Shown here piece by piece: positions 16,032 to 21,300 of a DNA stretch of 21,300 bases. Position 1 is the stretch's first letter. Each line of letters opens with the position of its first letter. The notes below the pieces were generated by a model. The model saw nothing but the letters and a program-made list of their open reading frames with translations, made no database searches and was not told the DNA's origin. This stretch comes from a virus: positions 1-21,300 of the IMG/VR virus record IMGVR_UViG_3300020056_000198; one strand, written 5' to 3'. The translations under genes and the position numbers were made by a program.

Positions 16032-16289
16032 TTATTCACTCACTGCGGTTTGGAATTCTCTAGTAATTTGACTTAAAAATGTTTTGTCAAATAAGTATAT
16101 TTCCTTTTTATTATTGTTTAGTGTTTCTTCGTACTCGTATATACGATAAGGTTCCCATTCTTCTGGGATAATTCTTTTAATAATAATTTTTGCACCTTGT
16201 TCTGTTCTCATAATCACTCTATCTTCTCTACGGAGATAGATTGTTCTAAACGATTCGGGTGCTAATAAAATTTCGTCTACTGCTGCCAT
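16032..16289 (-). CDS. Small conserved-looking baseplate-module protein, function unknown
   Basis: An 85-aa acidic/basic mixed protein with no membrane segment or catalytic motif that I can recognise. It begins MAAVDEILLAPESFRTIYLR and contains a KIIIKRIIPEEWEPYRIYEYEE stretch that looks like alternating beta strands. It is tightly packed between gp53 (3 bp) and the hub gene (5 bp), so it is surely co-expressed with the baseplate genes. A small adaptor or assembly factor is a guess. Confidence 0.75.
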   Translation of the reverse strand: MAAVDEILLAPESFRTIYLRREDRVIMRTEQGAKIIIKRIIPEEWEPYRIYEYEETLNNNKKEIYLFDKTFLSQITREFQTAVSE

Positions 16290-16292
16290 CTG

Positions 16293-16667
16293 TTATACTC
16301 TCTTCACGTAGAATAAAATGTTATCATCATTGTTGGGGTCTCGAGTCCAATCAATAACATCTTCACCGACCTCTCCAGATTCTTCCGTGTATTTTGCTAC
16401 TAAGTAGTCATTAAATGTTTGTGGGTCCATTGGCCATTCATAATATGGGTCGATAATATTATTTGCCATATACACAATCCATACGTAATCGACTGACCCA
16501 TAATAAAACTGTGCTATATCTTCGGCGCGTTCTCCTTCTTTAACTGTATAAGGATAATACAAATAAGGATTGTTACTTATTGCACGAACAAAATTTGTGC
16601 GTCTAGAAATATCTCGTATTCTACGACCTTCGTATTCAATAATTGGAAAGTTTTCAAAATATTTCAT
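16293..16667 (-). CDS. 53: gp53-like baseplate wedge protein
   Basis: gp53 clamps neighbouring wedges around the hub through a LysM-like domain. The 124-aa protein shows that core at about residues 40-85: YTVKEGERAEDIAQFYYGSV then DYVWIVYMANNIIDPYYEWP, paralleling T4 PRPEELANAIYGNPQLYWVL and LMCNDNYDPYYGW. It is shorter than T4 gp53 (196 aa) and lacks most of the C-terminal helices. The ATG overlaps the gp48 stop as TAATG (16665-16669), so the two are probably translationally coupled. Confidence 0.88.
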   Translation of the reverse strand: MKYFENFPIIEYEGRRIRDISRRTNFVRAISNNPYLYYPYTVKEGERAEDIAQFYYGSVDYVWIVYMANNIIDPYYEWPMDPQTFNDYLVAKYTEESGEVGEDVIDWTRDPNNDDNILFYVKRV

Positions 16668-17707
16668 TATGAGTTGGCCCCGCGATACCCGGTTTTAGTT
16701 TTAACAACAGTTTGAACTTCTTCAGTAGGTGGAGGTGGAAAATCATCACGTGTTTGAATTTGTACTTCACTGAATGACACAGTAAGTGTAACTGCTGCTG
16801 GTACACCACCTTTAATAATTGAAACCTGACCACCTGCGCCATAATCTACTGAAATATTACTAATCATACATCTTTTAAATCTTGTAAATTTACTTTCATC
16901 AACACCTAATAAATTTAGAGATACAATATCTGGATATTTTAAAAATGCTCTAGCAAGAAATCCGTCATTACTATCAGCTCCTTCAACTTCAGGTAAAGAA
17001 CGAGACTTTAAAAAATAAACAATATTTTGTATTGCTTTAGTATCATCTTCATTAGATGGAAATAAATCCCAGCTAAATGAAAAATTACGTAAATCTACAC
17101 CAGTAAATCCTAATGTTTCTTGTGGATTGACAGTACGTTGTGAAGCAGCACTAATTGACCTAGCTAAATCTCCACCAATAATATTTCTTGCAAGATAACT
17201 TGCAATAGCAGCTGTTTTTTCAGTGCTCATACCTTGCATACTTCCAACTGCATCTGTTATCGCTTTAACAGGGTCATCAAAAAAATCTTTAGAACCTGCA
17301 CGAATACTTTTAAGTGCAGATTTTGCAGAAGCTGCAAAATTTTCCAATGTACTTGCATTGTCTCCACCGGACATTCCAGCTACAGCTGAAGCTGTTCTTT
17401 CGTATAAGAAATCTCTTTCAAAACTTTGTATTCTAATATTACTACTGTCAGTTAATGTTCTTGGAAATGGTAGCTCAACAGTAGATGTGCTTGCAATATC
17501 AGCTCTTGAACCAATAGTATCAACAAAACCTAAGTTTTCAGTATTAGCTTTTTTCTCAGAATTAATACTTGCAATATATGTACTATAATCATATTCTTCA
17601 AAAGTCAACAAAATACCATGCGGCATTGGCTTGTTTGCAGGAAAAGAAAAAGCAGCAAACTTTGCTTGGTTTCTTCTTTCTCTAATTAATTCAGGTCTCG
17701 CTGTCAT
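16667..17707 (-). CDS. 48: gp48-like baseplate tail tube cap
   Basis: gp48 sits on the hub and starts tube growth together with gp54. This 346-aa protein (T4 gp48, 364 aa) has an N-terminal strand region with MPHGILLTFEEYDYSTY, an Ala/Ser-rich helical middle (about 105-205), and the typical distal block FSFSWDLFPSNEDDTKAIQN, followed by an IVYFLKSRSLPE helix, a hydrophobic YPDIVSLNLLG strand and a closing VDYGAGGQVSIIKGGVPAAV plus VSFSEVQIQTRDD. That order of 'L.P.N..E...I..I...fK', 'D(Y)', 'G.P....l..F.E' is how I know the family. The Pro-rich tail (FPPPPTEE) is disordered. It is the first gene of the leftward unit, 41 nt downstream of an exact TATAAATA, with AGAGA as ribosome site. Confidence 0.85.
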   Translation of the reverse strand: MTARPELIRERRNQAKFAAFSFPANKPMPHGILLTFEEYDYSTYIASINSEKKANTENLGFVDTIGSRADIASTSTVELPFPRTLTDSSNIRIQSFERDFLYERTASAVAGMSGGDNASTLENFAASAKSALKSIRAGSKDFFDDPVKAITDAVGSMQGMSTEKTAAIASYLARNIIGGDLARSISAASQRTVNPQETLGFTGVDLRNFSFSWDLFPSNEDDTKAIQNIVYFLKSRSLPEVEGADSNDGFLARAFLKYPDIVSLNLLGVDESKFTRFKRCMISNISVDYGAGGQVSIIKGGVPAAVTLTVSFSEVQIQTRDDFPPPPTEEVQTVVKTKTGYRGANS

Positions 17708-17721
17708 TTCTATCTCTTTTT

Positions 17722-17729
17722 AATAAATA
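17722..17729 (+). promoter_or_regulatory. Candidate T4-type late promoter of the rightward unit
   Basis: Plus-strand AATAAATA, one mismatch to the late consensus, 47 nt before the gp4 ATG. It is the only such motif in the divergent gap that points right. The start would be near 17735. It uses the same variant as the elements before gp8 and the fibre gene. Confidence 0.45.
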
Positions 17730-17748
17730 GTAATTGGATATTTTAGAT

Positions 17749-17756
17749 TATTTATA
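17749..17756 (-). promoter_or_regulatory. Candidate T4-type late promoter of the leftward baseplate unit
   Basis: The minus strand reads exactly TATAAATA, the T4 late -10 sequence recognised by the phage sigma-like factor gp55 with the clamp gp45. It lies in the 69-bp divergent gap with a predicted start near 17743 and a 36-nt leader before gp48. Its position at the head of a long collinear unit makes it the best-supported promoter in the window. Confidence 0.6.
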
Positions 17757-17776
17757 CGGAGTTGCGAAAATAGATT

Positions 17777-18238
17777 ATGGCTTATAGAGGGAGATTTAAA
17801 CCCGCAAATCCGCAGAAATACAAAGGGGACCCAACTAAGATTATTTATCGGTCTTGGTGGGAACGAAATGTATTTTCGTGGCTTGATAAACATAAAGATG
17901 TGATATGGTGGCAATCAGAAGAAGTCATTGTTCCGTATAGGTCACCAATAGATGGAAGAGTACATAGATATTTTCCTGATGTTATTGTCCATAAATATGA
18001 TGGGAATGGTAAGAAGCATACTGTAATGATAGAAATTAAACCTTATAAACAAACGCTTCCACCAAATCCTGCAAATAAAAATAAGACACCTACAGGTCGG
18101 GTGTCGCGAAGATATCTTAACGAGGTTAAGAATTATGGTATTAATAGCGCAAAATGGAAAGCAGCTCGGTCATACTGTGCAGACCGCGGTTGGCAGTTTG
18201 TAATTATGACAGAAAAAGACGGAATAGCAGGTAAATAA
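17777..18238 (+). CDS. 4: gp4-like head completion protein with nuclease fold
   Basis: T4 gp4 (also called gp50/65) acts at the portal end of the packaged head before tail joining. The 153-aa protein begins MAYRGRFKPANPQKYKGDPT and continues with IIYRSWWERN, SEEVIVPYRSPIDGRVHRYF and MIEIKPYKQTLPP, all close to the T4 protein as I remember it. The acidic residues form a PD-(D/E)xK-like set: Glu29, Asp68 in YFPD, and Glu86-x-Lys88 in EIK. So the nuclease site looks intact, although the T4 role is structural completion. The start at 17777 has CGGAG about 15 nt upstream, a loose spacing. It is the first gene of the rightward unit, and its stop overlaps the next ATG as TAATG. Confidence 0.9.
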   Translation: MAYRGRFKPANPQKYKGDPTKIIYRSWWERNVFSWLDKHKDVIWWQSEEVIVPYRSPIDGRVHRYFPDVIVHKYDGNGKKHTVMIEIKPYKQTLPPNPANKNKTPTGRVSRRYLNEVKNYGINSAKWKAARSYCADRGWQFVIMTEKDGIAGK

Positions 18239-18930
18239 TGGCCATCACAAATTACGCAAAATTATTACAAGAAGCAAAATCAGTTGCTAAAGGTACTCAT
18301 CGTGGTACCAGCGTGTTTGCAGATATATTAGTTAAAGGTATTCGCACGGGTGAAGTGCCAGCTCGCTCAAGGACTGCGCGCGTTTGGTATCGAAATCAAG
18401 CAAAGAAAATCAGCAGAACAGGTAGTGGAAGCTCTGGTATATCTGGTGCATCGATGATTGCAACAGGTTTAAAGGAAGGTGGTAATAGAGTTAAAAATAT
18501 TTTAGAACCTGGTATGATGTATACATTTGCATACGACCCCAAGTATAAAGATACACTTCCTTATTATGATAGATTCCCTTTGATTTTCCCAATAAATAAA
18601 ACAAAGGGTGGATTTATGGGAATTAATTTCCATTATTTGCCGCCTACGATGCGAGCTCAATTAATGGATGCATTATATAAGATTACGAACAATAAAAGAT
18701 ATGACGAGACTACCAGATTAAATTTAAGTTACGATTTATTAAATAGCGCTGCTAAATTTAGATTCTTTAAACCAGCGTTGAAGCAATACCTAAATAAACA
18801 AATGAAATCTCGTTTTATTTACATTAACCCAACAGAATGGGATATTGCATTGTTCTTACCATTAGCACAATTTGAAAAAGCATCGAAACAGCAAGTTTAT
18901 GCAGACAGCAGAAGAATGGTAACGAGGTAA
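18238..18930 (+). CDS. Conserved T4-like phage protein of unknown function
   Basis: A 230-aa basic protein. I recognise its style from marine T4-like genomes but cannot name a function. Visible features are a charged N-terminal part with an Arg/Ser/Gly-rich patch (KKISRTGSGSSGISG, about 55-70), then YTFAYDPKYKDTLPYYDRFP, LIFPINKTKGGFMGINFHYL, the PPTMRAQLMDALYKIT helix, and a final FIYINPTEWDIALFLPLAQF with KASKQQVYADSRR. The aromatic, Pro-rich central section and basic tail suggest a structural protein that touches nucleic acid or another virion protein. No catalytic motif is visible. It is coupled to gp4 by TAATG, and the tube-type gene follows after 2 bp, so a neck or baseplate role is plausible but inferred. 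Confidence 0.75.
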   Translation: MAITNYAKLLQEAKSVAKGTHRGTSVFADILVKGIRTGEVPARSRTARVWYRNQAKKISRTGSGSSGISGASMIATGLKEGGNRVKNILEPGMMYTFAYDPKYKDTLPYYDRFPLIFPINKTKGGFMGINFHYLPPTMRAQLMDALYKITNNKRYDETTRLNLSYDLLNSAAKFRFFKPALKQYLNKQMKSRFIYINPTEWDIALFLPLAQFEKASKQQVYADSRRMVTR

Positions 18931-18932
18931 AT

Positions 18933-19820
18933 ATGTCTTTTAGTATTAGTAAATTTAAAACAACTTTTGATAAGTATGGTGGTCCTGCTCGTCCTAACTT
19001 GTTTGAAGTTATTATTTCTAAACCACAAGAACCAAACTCTAATATTGACCCAACAAGAGAATTTTCGTTTTTCTGTAACAGTGTAAACTTTCCAGGTATT
19101 GGAGTCGAAACAGGTCAATTCACAGCTGTATCACAACTGACTACAACATTTCCATTAAGAATGCAAGGTCAACCTATCAGTGCTAATTTTATGCTTGATA
19201 GTAATCATCAAATACTTTCTTTTTTCCACAATTGGATGCAAAGAGTTATGAATTATAGTACAAAGGGTGGTCCTTATGCTTCTATAGATGACCAAGGAGA
19301 AGGAAATCCCGTTGGAATGTTACCATACGAGCTTGGTTATAAAGATGATTATGGATGCAGAATGATTATTCGTCATTATTCAACTGAGTCTTTTGGAAAA
19401 GAAGATAAGTATTATGAAGTTACTATGGAAAACGTATTTCCAACAACAATTCAAGATGTTGCTTTGGATTGGGGTAATAATGACCAACTTATGATATTAC
19501 CAGTATCGTTTGCTTATGACCGTATTTGGTATTCCAATGACAGAACAGGTAATCCATCTGTACGAACAGGTGGCGGATTTCTTGACACTTTATCTGATTT
19601 AGCTAAATTTGTTGATGTAACAAAACAAACAATAAATCAAGGTAAAATTACAAGTATACAAGACGCAATTAACAGATTAAATAGAGTTAGAAATTCTTAC
19701 GATAATTTATCTAGTTTCTTTACACCACAAGAAACAGCTGAAGGAAGTAAAGAAAATAAACCAGCAAAAGACCCAGGTAAGACATATACTCCTACCGGTA
19801 CGGATTTTGTTGACCAATAA
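18933..19820 (+). CDS. Tail-tube-fold protein, probably the gp54-like tube initiator
   Basis: A 295-aa protein. The N-terminal 200 residues look like the gp19/gp54 tail-tube fold: a SKFKTTFDKYGGPARPNLFE start, FSFFCNSVNFPGIGVET, LRMQGQPISANFMLDSNHQI, a LSFFHNWMQRVMN helix, YYEVTMENVFPTTIQDVALD and LMILPVSFAYDRIWY. T4 gp19 is 163 aa and gp54 is 320 aa, so the length and the neighbouring baseplate genes favour gp54, which binds gp48 and begins the tube. The last 80 residues are polar, Lys/Pro-rich and probably disordered. A true gp19 tube protein with an extension is the alternative. GAGG before the ATG is the ribosome site; only 2 bp separate it from the gene before. Confidence 0.7.
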   Translation: MSFSISKFKTTFDKYGGPARPNLFEVIISKPQEPNSNIDPTREFSFFCNSVNFPGIGVETGQFTAVSQLTTTFPLRMQGQPISANFMLDSNHQILSFFHNWMQRVMNYSTKGGPYASIDDQGEGNPVGMLPYELGYKDDYGCRMIIRHYSTESFGKEDKYYEVTMENVFPTTIQDVALDWGNNDQLMILPVSFAYDRIWYSNDRTGNPSVRTGGGFLDTLSDLAKFVDVTKQTINQGKITSIQDAINRLNRVRNSYDNLSSFFTPQETAEGSKENKPAKDPGKTYTPTGTDFVDQ

Positions 19821-19850
19821 ATTTTTATATTATATTAGGAGAAATATATT

Positions 19851-20552
19851 ATGGCATTGCCAAAAATTGATATTCCGATACAGGAACTTACAATTCCTTC
19901 ATCGGGTGAAAAAATAAAATATAGGCCTTTTACAGTAAAAGAAGAAAAGATTCTTTTAGTAGGCCAAGAAAATAATGACGCGACAGCTCAAGTATTAGCT
20001 GCAAAGCAGGTTGTTAATAATTGTTTAATTGATTACGATGTTAGTAACCTTGCAATGTTTGACCTTGAATATGTAATATTATATTTAAGAGCAAGAAGTA
20101 TTAATAATGTTATAGAATTTTCAATTATAGATGAAGAAACTGAAGAGCGTGTATCAGTTGAAATTGATATTGATGAAGTTCAAATCGTTAGAAATGACGA
20201 ACACACTAATGAAATAATAATTAATGATGATTATAGGTTATTCTTAAAATATCCTACTATTGATGAATTTGCTAAGTTAACGACTATGAACCCAGATGAC
20301 CCGTTAACAGATTATGTGATGTTAACTTCTTGTATTGATTACTTAGCATCTGACGATGAAGTACATTATTTTAAAGATTATAAACAAGAAGAAGTTGATG
20401 ATTTTATGGAATCATTAACTACAAAAACGGTTAAAAGTATTGCGACCTTTTTTGAAACTATGCCTAAATTAAAGCACGAAATAAAATATACTAATTCAAA
20501 AGGTAATGATAAAACTATAGTTGTGGAGGGCCTACAAACTTTTTTTACTTGA
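19851..20552 (+). CDS. 26: gp26-like baseplate hub/tail chaperone protein
   Basis: A 233-aa protein of the T4 gp26 type. Its start (MALPKIDIPIQELTIPSSGE, then KIKYRPFTVKEEKILLVGQE) and FDLEYVILYLRARSI are strong family marks. T4 gp26 is needed for hub formation but is scarce in virions, which fits an assembly role. A clear AGGAGA lies 8 nt before the ATG in a 30-bp gap. The end is unusual: the last codons run over seven T (20540-20546), four bases before the TGA, and the gp51 frame lies at -1. A share of ribosomes may therefore shift and make a 294-aa gp26-gp51 fusion. The gp51 ATG also overlaps the stop as TGATG, allowing simple re-initiation. Confidence 0.88.
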   Translation: MALPKIDIPIQELTIPSSGEKIKYRPFTVKEEKILLVGQENNDATAQVLAAKQVVNNCLIDYDVSNLAMFDLEYVILYLRARSINNVIEFSIIDEETEERVSVEIDIDEVQIVRNDEHTNEIIINDDYRLFLKYPTIDEFAKLTTMNPDDPLTDYVMLTSCIDYLASDDEVHYFKDYKQEEVDDFMESLTTKTVKSIATFFETMPKLKHEIKYTNSKGNDKTIVVEGLQTFFT

Positions 20553-20609
20553 TGCTGAGCCACATGAGCCTACAAGATTATTACCAAATAATTTTTAGTA
20601 TGGCCCAGC
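20540..20609 (+). promoter_or_regulatory. Candidate programmed -1 frameshift signal (gp26 to gp51)
   Basis: In the gp26 frame the bases read ACT TTT TTT ACT TGA, giving a perfect X XXY YYZ slip site, T TTT TTT (20540-20546). After a 7-nt spacer, GCTGAGCCA (20554-20562) can pair with TGGCCCAGC (20601-20609): eight of nine pairs, one A-C mismatch, 38-nt loop. Slip site, spacer and stem are in the usual arrangement for bacterial and phage -1 shifts. The shifted frame continues Tyr-Leu-Met-Leu-Ser-His into gp51 and stays open to 20734. Confidence 0.65.
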
Positions 20610-20734
20610 ACCATAAGTATTCAATCTCTGAAATTGAAAATTTATTGCCATACGAAAGAGATTTATATTTTGATATGTTAGTACAGCATATAAAAGAACA
20701 GAACGATAAAATAGAACAAGCTAGAAACGGATAA
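20552..20734 (+). CDS. 51: gp51-like baseplate hub assembly protein
   Basis: A 60-aa protein with SLQDYYQIIFSMAQHHKYSI followed by SEIENLLPYERDLYFDMLVQ, the pattern of T4-like gp51 (aromatic DYY, HHK, then an E-N-L-P-E-R/W-Y helix). The same layout is seen in the 'T' part of tail assembly chaperones. T4 gp51 is needed for hub assembly but is not a virion part. The ATG at 20552 shares its A with the gp26 stop (TGATG); a TTG three bases earlier is an alternative, and no independent Shine-Dalgarno is evident. It may thus be made by re-initiation, as the tail of a -1 frameshift product, or both. The last codon is followed by only 6 bp before the next gene. Confidence 0.82.
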   Translation: MLSHMSLQDYYQIIFSMAQHHKYSISEIENLLPYERDLYFDMLVQHIKEQNDKIEQARNG

Positions 20735-20740
20735 AACTAA

Positions 20741-21300
20741 ATGGCTACCAATTTAGAAGACATTAGAAAACGACTGATACGAGAAGGCGAGCTTGTGCGT
20801 AATGATGGCGCACATTCTATAAAATCTGTAAAAGAAGTTTTAACAGACCAACTTAAGCCAGCGCTTGAGGCGATGTCTGCTTCTATGGCTGGATTTAAAG
20901 GTGGTTTAGAAAAACAAACAAAGCTTGAAAAATTACGCGATGAAAAACAATATAAGCTTGAACAATTTAATAGTGATGAAGAACGTAAGGCATATGAAAA
21001 ACAACACGCAGAGCAAATAAAACTAGAGCAACAAATTGCAACTGAAGATGCTAAGCAAAAAAGAAAAGACCAAATAGAAGCTCAACGAAAAGATATTAAA
21101 ATATTTGGTAAAGATGGTGTTTTAGCAAGTACTATAAAGAAAACATTTACTATTATCGGAAGAACTTTAATGTTTGGAATTATAGGCGCCGTTGGTTATG
21201 AAGTTTTAGCGGGAGCAGCTGAAGCTTTAATTCCAAAATTCTTTGGTAGAGATGTAAATCTACCGACTATATTTGAAGGATTTGAAAAAGCAGGCCAAGC
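20741..21300 (+). CDS. Probable tape-measure/hub protein, N-terminal 186 residues only
   Basis: The frame opens at ATG 20741 (MATNLEDIRKRLIREGELVR) and is still open at the window end. Residues about 54-125 are highly charged and rich in Glu, Lys and Gln (for example RKAYEKQHAEQIKLEQQIAT), a strong coiled-coil candidate. Residues about 131-155 are hydrophobic (TFTIIGRTLMFGIIGAVGYE and an Ala-rich follow-on) and could form a membrane or pore segment. Tail chaperones directly followed by a long coiled-coil protein with hydrophobic segments is the standard place for a tape measure, which in T4 is gp29. The sequence itself was not recognised as gp29, so the name rests on position and composition. 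Confidence 0.6.
   Translation, partial: MATNLEDIRKRLIREGELVRNDGAHSIKSVKEVLTDQLKPALEAMSASMAGFKGGLEKQTKLEKLRDEKQYKLEQFNSDEERKAYEKQHAEQIKLEQQIATEDAKQKRKDQIEAQRKDIKIFGKDGVLASTIKKTFTIIGRTLMFGIIGAVGYEVLAGAAEALIPKFFGRDVNLPTIFEGFEKAGQ

Noticed and set aside
17223-17588. 121-codon open frame on the plus strand
   Set aside because: Antisense to gp48, where family motifs are intact; its Leu/Ser-rich content is the reverse reading of gp48's Ala/Ser-rich segment.
18589-18596. AATAAATA on the plus strand inside the 230-aa unknown gene
   Set aside because: Inside a coding region, over 300 bp from the next start; several chance matches are expected at this base composition. Similar plus-strand matches inside gp8 were dropped for the same reason.
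19806-19836. Possible host-type promoter before gp26 (TTGACC with a TATATT further on) and AATAAATT resembling a late motif
   Set aside because: The spacing between the two boxes is about 15 bp, too short, and the late-type match has two mismatches; the AT-rich gap alone explains it.
20563-20600. Pseudoknot between the stem-loop loop and downstream bases at the gp26/gp51 shift site
   Set aside because: I found no convincing complement by eye; only the simple stem is claimed.
1-21300. tRNA genes, rho-independent terminators, CRISPR arrays, IS elements, homing endonucleases
   Set aside because: None seen on either strand; gaps between genes are at most 69 bp and hold no GC-rich hairpin followed by a T run.

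Overview
The window is part of the tail and baseplate module of an AT-rich, T4-like contractile-tailed phage (myovirus). The encoded baseplate proteins can be matched one by one to T4 gp48, gp53, gp27, gp5, gp25, gp6, gp7, gp8, gp26 and gp51. The wording of several of them, and the DUF4815-type protein at the left edge, look like the marine branch (cyanophages and pelagiphages) rather than enterobacterial T4. The host cannot be read from this sequence. All names rest on remembered family motifs and gene order, not on a search.

Layout. Transcription diverges from a 69-bp gap at 17708-17776, which carries T4-late-type -10 motifs on both strands. Leftward (minus strand), in transcription order: gp48 tube cap, gp53 wedge, an 85-aa unknown, gp27-like hub, gp5-like spike without lysozyme, a large protein ending in a putative M15-type zinc peptidase domain, gp25, gp6, a short gp7, a Gly-rich repeat-bearing fibre-like protein, a subtilisin-like protein with a cupredoxin domain inside it, gp8, and a DUF4815-type protein that runs off the left edge. 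Rightward (plus strand): gp4 head-completion nuclease-fold protein, a conserved 230-aa unknown, a gp19/gp54-type tube protein, gp26, gp51, and the N-terminus of a probable tape-measure protein that runs off the right edge.

How the genes work together. gp27/gp5 would form the central hub and spike. gp25, gp53, gp6, gp7 and gp8 would form the wedges. gp48 and the gp54-like protein would start the tube, and gp26/gp51 precede the tape measure just as tail assembly chaperones do in other tailed phages. Genes are packed with almost no gaps; many junctions are TAATG or ATGA overlaps, which points to translational coupling. No gene-free stretch reaches 300 bp, and no tRNA, IS element or CRISPR array was seen.

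Most notable: (1) a T7 slippery run, a 7-nt spacer and a stem-loop at the end of gp26, suggesting a gp26-gp51 -1 frameshift fusion; (2) a type-1-copper-like domain inserted in a subtilisin-like virion protein whose catalytic Asp and perhaps His look altered; (3) an apparent relocation of cell-wall cutting from gp5 to the neighbouring M15-like protein; (4) a fibre/protease cassette inserted between gp7 and gp8, with late-promoter motifs at both borders.
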